Below the pieces are notes generated by a model. It was not told where the DNA came from and ran no database searches. It saw only the letters and a program-made list of their open reading frames with translations. A DNA stretch of 64,000 nt. Origin: Arthrobacter sp. Leaf141. Its GTDB lineage: Bacteria > Actinomycetota > Actinomycetes > Actinomycetales > Micrococcaceae. The stretch spans positions 89,894 to 153,893 of the forward strand of contig NZ_LMOL01000005.1 of assembly GCF_001424565.1 (NCBI RefSeq), written 5' to 3'. The position numbers were made by a program, and so were the translations under genes. Of the stretch, positions 17,346-25,218 are shown in pieces. Position 1 is the first letter of the stretch. The number at the start of each line of letters is the position of its first letter.

Positions 17346-18875
17346 ATGATCCGTAGGAAACTGACCCTGGCTGCCGCCGTCGTCACCGTTGCCGCCGTCT
17401 CCCTCACCGCCTGCAGCGGCGGCGAAACGCCCGCCGCAGACCTCACCAGCGTGTCCATCATGGCCCCGTTCCTCGAAGCGCAGCCGCCCGGCGCGGATGG
17501 TGCCGTGCAGAAGAAGCTTGAGGAGCTGACCGGCAAGGACATCAACATCACCTGGACGCCCAACGCCTCCTACGAGGACAAAACCAACATCACCCTGGCG
17601 TCCTCCGAGATCCCGCAGGTCATGGTCATCCAAGGCAAAACGCCCGGTTTCGTCAAAAACGCCGAGGCCGGCGCCTTCTGGGACCTCACCGACAAGCTGG
17701 CTGCCTACCCCAACCTGAAGACCACGTTCCCGGACATCCAGCAGAACGCCAGCATCAACGGCAAGGTCTACGGCGTCTACCGCGGCCGCGCCCCGATGCG
17801 CGCCGCCGTGATGTTCCGCCAGGACTGGCTGGACAAGCTGGGCCTGCAGCCGCCTAAAACCACCGAGGACCTGTACAAGGTGGCCAAGGCCTTCACCGAA
17901 CAGGACCCGGACGGCAACGGCCAGAACGACACTTGGGGCATCACCATCCCCAAGTGGGGCGCCCTGGGCACCAACAGCCCGTACGACATCATCGAGGAAT
18001 GGTACGGCGCCGGGAACCGCTGGACCGAGAAGGACGGCAAGCTGATCCCCAGCTTCGAAACCGACGAATTCCTTGAAGCCAACAGGTTCGTCAAAAAGAT
18101 GGTGGATGAAAAGCTCATCAACCCGGATTTCGCCACCTTTGATGGCACCAAATGGAACGAACCCTTCTTCAACGGCAAGGGCGGCATCATTGTCGACGTC
18201 GACTCCCGGGTCAGCGTGCTGGTGACCCTCTTCAAGCAGGCCGACCCCAACAACTTTGAAAACAAGGTGGGCTTCGTGGGGAACCTTGAGGGTCCCGACG
18301 GCGAGCTCCACGCCCACCCCTCGGACGGGTACTCGGGCTTCCTGGCCATCCCCAAGACCAGCGTCCGGACCGAAGCGGAACTGACCAAGGTCCTGGAATT
18401 CCTCAACACCATGAACGGCAAGGACGTCGCAGTCCTGCTCAACAACGGCATTGAGGGCGTCAACTTCGCCCTGGAAGACGGCAAGGCTGCCACCATCAAG
18501 CCTGAAACGGAGGAAGGCAAGGCGGTCAGCACGGATATCAAGAGCTTCGCGCAGCTGGGCATGAACGTGGCCGGCAACACCTTCTACCCGGTCAAGCAGC
18601 CCACCGACTACGAGCAGCAGGTCTTCGACAAGCGTACCGAAGTCATGGCCGAGGACCTCAAGAGCGCCGTCTACAACCCGGCAGCACCGTTTGTATCCGC
18701 CACCTACGTGGCCAAGGGCGCCCAGCTGGACAACATCGTCTCCGACGCGCGGATCAAGTACCTCGCAGGCCAGACCGATGAGCAGGGGCTGAAGGACGCC
18801 ATCAAGCTCTGGAACACCAGCGGCGGCGACAAGGTCAAGGACGAGATCAACAAGCTCTGGCAGGACAACAAGTAA
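17346..18875 (+). CDS. ABC importer solute-binding lipoprotein (LplA/YtcQ-like)
   Basis: A 509-residue lipoprotein, larger than typical sugar binders and of the LplA/YtcQ type used for complex polysaccharide fragments. The signal peptide ends in the lipobox LTAC (C23). The mature protein contains a DPDGNGQNDTWG segment, the Asp-rich calcium-like loop seen in this subgroup, and a conserved PAAPFVSATY segment near the C-terminus. The start ATG follows AAAAGGAAC. It heads an operon with two permeases and probably the acetylesterase and DUF1961 genes. Ligand is probably a rhamnogalacturonan oligosaccharide, judged by context only. Confidence 0.9.
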   Translation: MIRRKLTLAAAVVTVAAVSLTACSGGETPAADLTSVSIMAPFLEAQPPGADGAVQKKLEELTGKDINITWTPNASYEDKTNITLASSEIPQVMVIQGKTPGFVKNAEAGAFWDLTDKLAAYPNLKTTFPDIQQNASINGKVYGVYRGRAPMRAAVMFRQDWLDKLGLQPPKTTEDLYKVAKAFTEQDPDGNGQNDTWGITIPKWGALGTNSPYDIIEEWYGAGNRWTEKDGKLIPSFETDEFLEANRFVKKMVDEKLINPDFATFDGTKWNEPFFNGKGGIIVDVDSRVSVLVTLFKQADPNNFENKVGFVGNLEGPDGELHAHPSDGYSGFLAIPKTSVRTEAELTKVLEFLNTMNGKDVAVLLNNGIEGVNFALEDGKAATIKPETEEGKAVSTDIKSFAQLGMNVAGNTFYPVKQPTDYEQQVFDKRTEVMAEDLKSAVYNPAAPFVSATYVAKGAQLDNIVSDARIKYLAGQTDEQGLKDAIKLWNTSGGDKVKDEINKLWQDNK

Positions 18876-18962
18876 CAGCCAGTTCCTCCGGGGTCCGGGG
18901 CCGGCACTGACGTGCGGTCCCGGCCCGGCCTGACTCCACCACTTCCAGAAAGGAGGCCCTGC

Positions 18963-19973
18963 ATGTCACAGCTGACAGACGCGCTGGCCTCGAACATCGG
19001 CGCCGGCGACGGCCCGGGCCTTGGCAAGGGCAAAGGCAAGCGCCCCGGGAAACCTGCCAAGGTTCCGCGGGGCAAGTTCTCCGTCCATTTTGCGCACTAC
19101 AAATGGCTGTACCTGCTCCTCCTTCCCGGGGTGCTGTACTTCGCAGTGTTCCGCTACGGCCCCATGTACGGGGTCAGCATCGCGTTCAAGGAGTACGTCC
19201 CGTTCCTGGGCGTCAACGGCAGCCCGTGGGTGGGGTTCTCGCATTTCCAGGACTTCTTCGCCAACCCGGACTTCCCCCGGCTGCTGGGCAACACCCTGAT
19301 CCTGGCGTTCCTGAACCTGGGCATAGCTTTCCCGCTGACCATCGTCCTGGCCTTGCTGCTGAACGAGGTCCGGCTCAGCATCCTCAAGCGCACAGTCCAG
19401 ACCCTGGTGTACATTCCGCACTTCCTGTCCTGGACCATCGTCGCGTCGTTGAGCTTCCTGCTCTTCGCCCTGGATATCGGGCCGCTGTTCCAGCTGCTGA
19501 ACAACCTCATGGGAACCGACATCGACTTCCTGTCCGACCCCGCCTGGTTCCGGCCGCTGATTGTGCTGCAGGACATCTGGAAAAACACGGGCTGGGGCAC
19601 CATCATCTTCCTCGCCGCCCTGGCCACCGTGGACCAGGACCAGTACGAGGCCGCCATCATCGACGGCGCCGGACGGTTCCGGCGGGTCTGGCACATCACC
19701 CTTCCCGGGATCCGTTCCACCATCATTGTGATGCTGATCCTGGCCATCGGACAGACCCTCAACACCGGGTTTGAACAGATCTACCTGATGACCAACGCCT
19801 TGAACCGTGAAGTGGCCGATGTGTTTGATACCTACGTCTACTTTGTGGGCATCACCCAGGGCGCCTACAGCTACTCAACGGCCGTTGGCCTGTTCAAATC
19901 CCTGGTGGGCATTGTGCTGATCTTCGGCACCAACGCCCTGGCCAAGCGGTTCAACCAGAGCGGACTGTTCTAA
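18963..19973 (+). CDS. ABC importer permease (LplB-like)
   Basis: A 336-residue permease with a basic N-terminal tail (residues 1-45), the LplB signature YLLLLPGVLYFAVFRYGPMYG at the first membrane segment, six helices in all, and an EAA motif (YEAAIIDGAGRFRRVW). Start ATG 18963 is placed after AAAGGAGG; an upstream in-frame start adds 17 residues with no support. Its stop TAA overlaps the next start by one base (TAATG). It pairs with the permease at 19973 and the binding protein at 17346; the ATPase must come from elsewhere. Confidence 0.9.
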   Translation: MSQLTDALASNIGAGDGPGLGKGKGKRPGKPAKVPRGKFSVHFAHYKWLYLLLLPGVLYFAVFRYGPMYGVSIAFKEYVPFLGVNGSPWVGFSHFQDFFANPDFPRLLGNTLILAFLNLGIAFPLTIVLALLLNEVRLSILKRTVQTLVYIPHFLSWTIVASLSFLLFALDIGPLFQLLNNLMGTDIDFLSDPAWFRPLIVLQDIWKNTGWGTIIFLAALATVDQDQYEAAIIDGAGRFRRVWHITLPGIRSTIIVMLILAIGQTLNTGFEQIYLMTNALNREVADVFDTYVYFVGITQGAYSYSTAVGLFKSLVGIVLIFGTNALAKRFNQSGLF

Positions 19974-20845
19974 TGAAGATCCACAACACCACTGGCGGCC
20001 GGATTTTCGACGTCGCCAACTACGTTTTCCTGTCCCTGATCGGCATCGTGACGCTGCTGCCGTTCATCTACGTCTTCGCCGGTTCCTTCGCCACGGAAGC
20101 GGAGATCACCAGCCGGCCGTTCTTCATCTGGCCCGAGCAGTTCACCCTGGGCGCCTACGAATACATCTTCTCCACCCCGGCGTTCATCCGGGCCCTTGTC
20201 ACCACCGTGCTGGTGACCGCCGTCGGCACCCTGGTGCAGCTGGCCTTCACGGTGACCATGGCGTACCCGCTGGCCAAAAAGAACCTCCGCGGCCGGCAGG
20301 TCATCCTGTCCCTGGTGGTGTTCGCCATGGTGTTTTCCGGCGGTATGATCCCCACGTTCCTGCTGGTCAAGGACCTGGGCCTGCTCAACAGCTACTGGGC
20401 GCTGATCCTGCCGGCGGCCATCAACCCGTTCAGCCTGATCATCATCAAGAACTTCTTCCAGGAGCTTCCTGCGGAGCTCGAGGAATCGGCCAAGATGGAC
20501 GGCGCCACGGAGGTGGGGATCCTCTGGCGGATCCTGCTGCCGCTGTCTAAACCGGTCCTGGCCACATTTGCGCTGTTCTACGCCGTGGGCATCTGGAACG
20601 ACTTTATGTCCCCGCTGCTGTACCTGTCCGATAACTCCAAGTGGACCCTGCAGATGTACCTCCGCCAGGTCACCGCGGCCTCGGACCTGCTGGGCACGGG
20701 GAACGTGGATCCCAACTACATCCCGCCGGAGCAGGGCATCAAGTTCGCCGTGATTGTGGTGGCCACGCTGCCCATCCTGATTTTCTACCCGTTCCTGCAG
20801 AAGCACTTCGCCAAGGGAATGCTCATCGGCTCGGTCAAGGGCTAA
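19973..20845 (+). CDS. ABC importer permease (YtcP-like)
   Basis: A 290-residue permease with six membrane segments, the YtcP/LplC opening GRIFDVANYVFLSLIGIVTLLPF, and an EAA motif (LEESAKMDGATEVGIL). The C-terminus ends in the family pattern FAKGMLIGSVKG. It is translationally coupled to the LplB-like gene (TAATG). The 29-nt-arm inverted repeat at 20853 follows almost at once, so many transcripts may end here and expression of the downstream esterase may be reduced. Confidence 0.9.
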   Translation: MKIHNTTGGRIFDVANYVFLSLIGIVTLLPFIYVFAGSFATEAEITSRPFFIWPEQFTLGAYEYIFSTPAFIRALVTTVLVTAVGTLVQLAFTVTMAYPLAKKNLRGRQVILSLVVFAMVFSGGMIPTFLLVKDLGLLNSYWALILPAAINPFSLIIIKNFFQELPAELEESAKMDGATEVGILWRILLPLSKPVLATFALFYAVGIWNDFMSPLLYLSDNSKWTLQMYLRQVTAASDLLGTGNVDPNYIPPEQGIKFAVIVVATLPILIFYPFLQKHFAKGMLIGSVKG

Positions 20846-20852
20846 CCCCCAC

Positions 20853-20911
20853 TTGCCCTATCACTTATGGTCCCCAAAACCGGGTTTTGGGGACCATAAG
20901 TGATAGGGCAA
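20853..20911. repeat. Perfect 29-nt inverted repeat (hairpin)
   Basis: Arms 20853-20881 and 20883-20911 are perfect complements around one central G. The arm begins TTGCCCTATCACTTATGG, the same sequence as the hairpin at 54857. It lies between the permease and acetylesterase genes and could be an intrinsic terminator, a processing site or a dispersed palindromic repeat. Confidence 0.75.
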
Positions 20912-20934
20912 CACGTTGTTTGGAAAGGAATGCA

Positions 20935-21639
20935 ATGAAGATCCTGCTCGCCGGAGACTCCACGGTGGCCGCCTGCCCCGCCTACGAGTTCCCGATGTCC
21001 GGCTGGGGTGCCCACCTGGCCCCGCTCACCTACACCTGGGCGGCGGTGCACAACTTCGCCAAGGGCGGGGCCAGCACCGAATCCTTCCGGGCGGAAGGCC
21101 TCTGGGACCGGCTCCTCGCGGAAACGGGGGAGGGCGACCTCGTCCTGATCCAGTTCGGCCACAACGACCAGAAGCAGCAGCACCTGGCTGCCCGCACGGG
21201 GTACGCCGCCAACCTCCGCACCATGGTCCAGGACGTCCGGAACCTGGGCGGGCTCCCGGTCCTCTGCACCTCCGTGGAGCGGCGGCACTTTGTTGCCGGG
21301 CCGTCGTCGGGCGCGGTGCCGGCGGAGAGCCTGGAGGATTATCCGGAGGTGGTCCGCGAGATCGGGCTGGAGCTGGGGCTGCCGGTGCTGGACCTCAATG
21401 CCTGGACGCGGGCGCTGTACCGGCAGCTGGGGGAGTCAGGCTCGCGGGCGCTGTTCTGCCACTTCGGACCCGGGGAGCACGCCCACTGGCCGGAAGGGCT
21501 GGCGGACAACACACACTTCTCGCAGGAAGGCGCCGCCCGGGTGGCGCGCGAGGTGGCCCGGCAGCTCACCTTGGCCGGGTACGGCCCCGGCGGCGCCGGA
21601 GCTGTTCCGGCATTAAGCACGACGGCGGGACGCGCCTAG
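20935..21639 (+). CDS. Rhamnogalacturonan acetylesterase (SGNH)
   Basis: A 234-residue SGNH/GDSL esterase of the rhamnogalacturonan acetylesterase type (CE12; YesY/YesT, RhgT in B. subtilis), removing acetyl groups from galacturonate residues of RG-I. Visible: block I GDST with nucleophile S9, the Gly of block II (KGGAST, about 44-46), the oxyanion Asn N77 in GHND, and the D191-x-x-H194 pair in DNTHFS. No signal peptide, so it acts on imported oligosaccharides. The start has GGAAAGGA upstream. The next gene starts one base after the stop. Confidence 0.88.
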   Translation: MKILLAGDSTVAACPAYEFPMSGWGAHLAPLTYTWAAVHNFAKGGASTESFRAEGLWDRLLAETGEGDLVLIQFGHNDQKQQHLAARTGYAANLRTMVQDVRNLGGLPVLCTSVERRHFVAGPSSGAVPAESLEDYPEVVREIGLELGLPVLDLNAWTRALYRQLGESGSRALFCHFGPGEHAHWPEGLADNTHFSQEGAARVAREVARQLTLAGYGPGGAGAVPALSTTAGRA

Positions 21640-22305
21640 GTGGGCGCCGCACCAACCGTCCTCTACCGGAACGCCCTGGCCGGGCCCGCGGATGCTGCCG
21701 GCTGGGTGGCCGAAGGGCCCTTGGGAATGGGTGCCCGGGACGGTGCCCTGGAACTGTGGGGAACCAGGGACGACGCCGAATTCGGTGATCACGCGCACTG
21801 GACCTTCTGGTGCCCGGTGGAATTCCCGGACCGGATCCGGATCAGCTGGGACTTCCTGCCGCTGGCGGAACCGGGCCTGGCCATGCTCTTCTTCGCTGCC
21901 GTGGGGCAGGGCGGGACGGACCTGTTCTCCCCGGACCTCGCGCCGCGCACCGGCTACTACCCGCAGTACCACTCGGGGGACATTGACGCCCTGCATGTGT
22001 CCTACTTCCGGCACAAGTACGCGTCCGAGCGGGCCTTCCGGACCTGCAACCTGCGCAAAAGCGCCGGCTTTGAACTCGTGGCGCAGGGCGCCGATCCGCT
22101 GCCGCCTGCGGAGGATGCCACGGACTTCTACCGGCTGGAGGTGGTCAAGGATGGTCCCCTGGTGGCGTTCAGCGCCAACGGACTGCCGCTCTTCGACTGG
22201 ACCGATTCCGCTGCCACCACACTGGCCGGCGGCCGCATCGGGTTCCGCCAGATGGCACCGCTCCGGGCGGCCTACCGCAACCTGGTGGTGGAAGCCCTGG
22301 CCTGA
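21640..22305 (+). CDS. DUF1961 family protein (YesU-like)
   Basis: A 221-residue protein with a beta-rich, lectin-like (concanavalin-type) pattern, matching the DUF1961/YesU family found in rhamnogalacturonan clusters. Recognisable stretches are HWTFWCPVEFPDRIRISWDF, GYYPQYHSGDIDALHVSYF and RKSAGFELVAQGADP. Function is not established; it may bind or cleave a pectic oligosaccharide. The GTG start immediately follows the TAG of the acetylesterase, so the two genes are coupled. The gene ends before a short repetitive stretch (22316-22352) of GTGCCGCCTC-like units. Confidence 0.8.
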   Translation: MGAAPTVLYRNALAGPADAAGWVAEGPLGMGARDGALELWGTRDDAEFGDHAHWTFWCPVEFPDRIRISWDFLPLAEPGLAMLFFAAVGQGGTDLFSPDLAPRTGYYPQYHSGDIDALHVSYFRHKYASERAFRTCNLRKSAGFELVAQGADPLPPAEDATDFYRLEVVKDGPLVAFSANGLPLFDWTDSAATTLAGGRIGFRQMAPLRAAYRNLVVEALA

Positions 22306-22315
22306 ACCCGCGGCG

Positions 22316-22352
22316 GCCGTGCCGCCTCGTGCCGCCTCGTGCCGCCTTGTGC
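22316..22352. repeat. Short tandem repeat (GTGCCGCCT-like, about 10 nt)
   Basis: Four near-identical units of about 10 nt (GTGCCGCCTC, GTGCCGCCTC, GTGCCGCCTT, GTGCCGCATC) stand between the convergent DUF1961 and LacI genes. It does not extend into a recognised gene and no hairpin is obvious. It may be slippage-prone. Confidence 0.6.
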
Positions 22353-22396
22353 CGCATCGTGGCGTCCGCCGGGGCGTCCGCCGGGCCAGCGGTGCC

Positions 22397-23413
22397 TCAG
22401 GCAGGACCGGCAGTGCTTTGGCGGACCACCAGTTCCGGGGTGAACACCACGGCGCGGTGGGTGGCGTTCTGCGAGTCGACCTCCTCGACAAGGAGTTCAA
22501 TGGCGGTGCGCCCCAACGCTTCGGTGGGCTGCCGGACGGAGGACAATGGCACCACGGCGGACACGGCAAAATCGATGTCGTCATAGCCGATCAGGGCCAC
22601 GTCTTCGGGGATCCTGACGGTATGGGTCATGGTGAGGGACTGCATCACACCCAGGGCCAGGAGATCGTTCGCGCAGAAGATTCCCTCCGGCAAACCGTCC
22701 AGGCCGCGCTCCACCAGCATGTTGCCCACGCTCCGCCCGGCCAGCACTGTCTGGCCCTCGGAACCCAGCACCTCCAGCGTGGCACCGGACTCCTCGTCCA
22801 CCGCCCGCCGGGCACCCTGGAGCCGGTCCGCCACCTGCCGGATGCTGGTGGGTCCGCCCACAAAGGCCAGCCGACGGCGGCCCGTGTCCAGCAGGTGCCG
22901 CGCAGCAAGGTACCCGCCGGCGTCGTCATCCACGGCGACGGAACTGAACTTGGACTCGTCCGCCTGCCGGTCCACCAGGACCGTGGGTACACCGCGCTCG
23001 CGGAGCAGGTCCAGGCGCTCGCTCACGTCCCCCACCGGCGAAATCAGCAGGCCCTGGACGCGCTGTTCCTGGAACAGGTCGATGTAGTTCGCCTCCCGGC
23101 CGGCGTCGTGGCCGCTGTCGCCAAGCAGTACGGCGCTGCCCTGCAGCGCGGCGGCGTCCTCTGCCGCGCGCACCACGGACGTGAAGAACGGGTTCCCCAC
23201 GTCGAGGACAATCAGCCCGATGGTCCTGCTGTGTCCGGCACGCAGCTGGCGGGCCGCGTCATTGCGGACAAACCCCAGCTCGTCGATGGCCCGCAGGACG
23301 CGGTCCTTGGTCCGTTGGGACACCCGGTCCGGGTAATTGAGCACGTTGGAGACGGTACCCACCGCCACGCTGGCCTGGTTGGCGACGTCCTTGATACTGG
23401 CGGTGCGGTTCAT
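22397..23413 (-). CDS. LacI-family transcriptional regulator (rhamnose/RG locus)
   Basis: A 338-residue regulator: N-terminal helix-turn-helix and hinge helix (about residues 4-55, TASIKDVANQASVAVGTVSNVLNYP), then a periplasmic-binding-protein-like effector domain with RTIGLIVLDVGNPFF and a C-terminal VVRQST end. ATG 23413 has a GGAG site and begins the typical HTH; the longer frame overlaps the rhamnose promoter. It is divergent from the mutarotase gene, whose promoter carries two operators, so it probably represses the rhamnose operon. The same motif at other promoters in the window suggests it controls the wider locus. Effector (rhamnose, rhamnulose or a phosphate) is unknown. Confidence 0.88.
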   Translation of the reverse strand: MNRTASIKDVANQASVAVGTVSNVLNYPDRVSQRTKDRVLRAIDELGFVRNDAARQLRAGHSRTIGLIVLDVGNPFFTSVVRAAEDAAALQGSAVLLGDSGHDAGREANYIDLFQEQRVQGLLISPVGDVSERLDLLRERGVPTVLVDRQADESKFSSVAVDDDAGGYLAARHLLDTGRRRLAFVGGPTSIRQVADRLQGARRAVDEESGATLEVLGSEGQTVLAGRSVGNMLVERGLDGLPEGIFCANDLLALGVMQSLTMTHTVRIPEDVALIGYDDIDFAVSAVVPLSSVRQPTEALGRTAIELLVEEVDSQNATHRAVVFTPELVVRQSTAGPA

Positions 23414-23482
23414 GATTCTCCGTGCTGGTAGGCGAAGGTGCCGGGTGTTCCGAACCGCTGCTTGGACAACCGGACGGAATGC

Positions 23483-23536
23483 TTGACACCCACTCAGGTT
23501 CAAGAGTACTTTGAATCGTAACAATGAAACGATTCA
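23483..23536 (+). promoter_or_regulatory. Rhamnose operon promoter with tandem LacI operators
   Basis: TTGACA (23483-23488), 18 nt, TACTTT (23507-23512) is a near-consensus promoter. Directly after it come TGAATCGTAACA (23512-23523) and TGAAACGATTCA (23525-23536), two operators separated by one base. Their position over the transcription start fits repression by the divergent LacI protein. Confidence 0.65.
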
Positions 23537-23564
23537 AAGATTGCGAAATTCAGGAGGGTTCCAG

Positions 23565-23912
23565 ATGAGGGTGTGCTTCCGCTCCTCCGTCCAGCCGGCA
23601 CTGATCGACGAGTACCGTCGCCGCCACGCCGCCGTGTGGCCGGAGATGCTGCAGGCCCTCAAGGATTCCGGGTGGCACAACTACTCGCTGTTCCTTGGCG
23701 GGGACGGGCTCCTCGTGGGCTACGTCGAGTGCGACGACTTCGATGCCGTCCGGGCCCGGATGGGCCTGACGGAGGTCAATGCCCGCTGGCAGGCGGAAAT
23801 GGCCACCCTGTTTGAGGACTCCGGCCAGGCGCCCGATGAAGGCTTCCAGGTACTGGAGGAAGTCTTCAACCTTGACGGCCAGCTCGCAGCGGCGGGCACT
23901 GCCCCGGGCTGA
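23565..23912 (+). CDS. rhaM: L-rhamnose mutarotase
   Basis: A 115-residue L-rhamnose mutarotase (RhaM/RhaU family, usual length about 105) interconverting alpha and beta rhamnopyranose. Family residues are visible in RRRHAAVWPEML (active-site His) and WHNYSLFLGGDGLLVGYVE, followed by the WQAEM element. ATG 23565 sits behind a strong AGGAGG; the upstream frame extension would cross the operators. First gene of the rhamnose catabolic operon mutarotase-isomerase-aldolase/dehydrogenase-kinase. Spacing to the isomerase is 133 nt with no obvious promoter. Confidence 0.92.
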   Translation: MRVCFRSSVQPALIDEYRRRHAAVWPEMLQALKDSGWHNYSLFLGGDGLLVGYVECDDFDAVRARMGLTEVNARWQAEMATLFEDSGQAPDEGFQVLEEVFNLDGQLAAAGTAPG

Positions 23913-24045
23913 TCCGCCCCAACCGGGCCGGCAGCCCCACCCGGCGGCCGCCCACCACAACCAGCCCGCCCGCGCCGCACCAATCGGCGCCGGCAGCGGG
24001 CCGCCACCAAACCACATGCAACACCAGACACCGGAAAGATCCATC

Positions 24046-25212
24046 ATGAATGACGTAGCAATGGCGCTGGGCAGGCTCGAGGAGCTTGCCATCGAGGTCC
24101 CGTCGTGGGCCTATGGAAATTCAGGCACCCGGTTCAAGGTGTTCGGCACCCCCGGCACGCCGCGGACCGTGCACGAGAAGCTCGCGGACGCCGCCAAGGT
24201 CCACGAACTGACGGGCCTTGCGCCCACCGTGGCCCTGCACATCCCCTGGGACAAGGTGGACGACTACGAGGCCCTCAAGGAATACGCCGCGGGCCTCGGT
24301 GTTGGCCTAGGCACCATCAACTCCAACACGTTCCAGGACGACGAATACAAGTTCGGCTCGCTGACCTCCTCCAACGAGGCCGTGCGACGCCGCGCCGTGG
24401 ACCACCACCTGGACTGCATCGACGTCATGCACGCCACCGGGTCCAAGGACCTGAAGGTCTGGCTGGCTGACGGCACCAACTATCCGGGCCAGGACGACAT
24501 GCGCGGCCGCCAGGACCGGCTGGCCGAGTCCCTGCAGGAAATCTACGCAGCCCTGGGCGAGGACCACCGCCTGGTGCTCGAGTACAAATTCTTCGAACCT
24601 GCCACCTACCACACCGACGTGCCCGACTGGGGAACCTCCTACGCGCAGACCCTGGCCCTGGGCGAGAAGGCGTTTGTCTGCCTGGACACCGGCCACCACG
24701 CCCCCGGCACCAACATCGAATTCATCGTGATGCAGCTCCTGCGCCTGGGCAAGCTCGGTTCCTTCGACTTCAACTCGCGCTTCTACGCGGACGATGACCT
24801 GATTGTGGGAGCAGCGGATCCGTTCCAGCTCTTCCGCATCATGCACGAGGTCATCCGGGGCGGCGGCTTCGGCAAGGATTCCGGCGTGGCCCTCATGCTG
24901 GACCAGTGCCACAACCTGGAAGAGAAGATTCCGGGCCAGATCCGCTCGGTGCTCAACGTCCAGGAAATGACGGCCCGCGCCCTGCTGATCGACACCGCGG
25001 CGCTGACCGAAGCCCAGCGCGCCGGCGACGTCCTGGCCGCCAACGGCGTGTTCAACGACGCCTTCTACACCGACGTCCGGCCCATCCTGGCCGAATGGCG
25101 TGAATCCCGCGGCCTGCCCGCGGACCCGATGGCCGCCTTCAAGGCCAGCGGATACCAGAAAAAGATCAACGAGGACCGCGTGGGCGGCCAGCAATCCGGA
25201 TGGGGCGCATAA
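24046..25212 (+). CDS. rhaI: L-rhamnose isomerase
   Basis: A 388-residue TIM-barrel isomerase converting L-rhamnose to L-rhamnulose, of the RhaI (Pseudomonas stutzeri/actinobacterial) type rather than RhaA. Metal-site candidates are E179 (LEYKFFEP), D214 and H217 (CLDTGHH, three residues apart as in the family) and D249/D251 in YADDDL. At the position where I recall a His ligand in the P. stutzeri enzyme (FHFN), this protein has Asp (D241, FDFN); I cannot verify this without an alignment. Start ATG 24046 follows GGAAAG. Six bases separate it from the next gene. Confidence 0.92.
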   Translation: MNDVAMALGRLEELAIEVPSWAYGNSGTRFKVFGTPGTPRTVHEKLADAAKVHELTGLAPTVALHIPWDKVDDYEALKEYAAGLGVGLGTINSNTFQDDEYKFGSLTSSNEAVRRRAVDHHLDCIDVMHATGSKDLKVWLADGTNYPGQDDMRGRQDRLAESLQEIYAALGEDHRLVLEYKFFEPATYHTDVPDWGTSYAQTLALGEKAFVCLDTGHHAPGTNIEFIVMQLLRLGKLGSFDFNSRFYADDDLIVGAADPFQLFRIMHEVIRGGGFGKDSGVALMLDQCHNLEEKIPGQIRSVLNVQEMTARALLIDTAALTEAQRAGDVLAANGVFNDAFYTDVRPILAEWRESRGLPADPMAAFKASGYQKKINEDRVGGQQSGWGA

Positions 25213-25218
25213 ACAGCC

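Noticed and set aside
20853..20911. Insertion sequence end or attachment site
   Set aside because: No transposase or integrase gene and no target duplication is visible nearby.
22316..22352. CRISPR-like short repeats
   Set aside because: Units are only about 10 nt, contiguous and without spacers.
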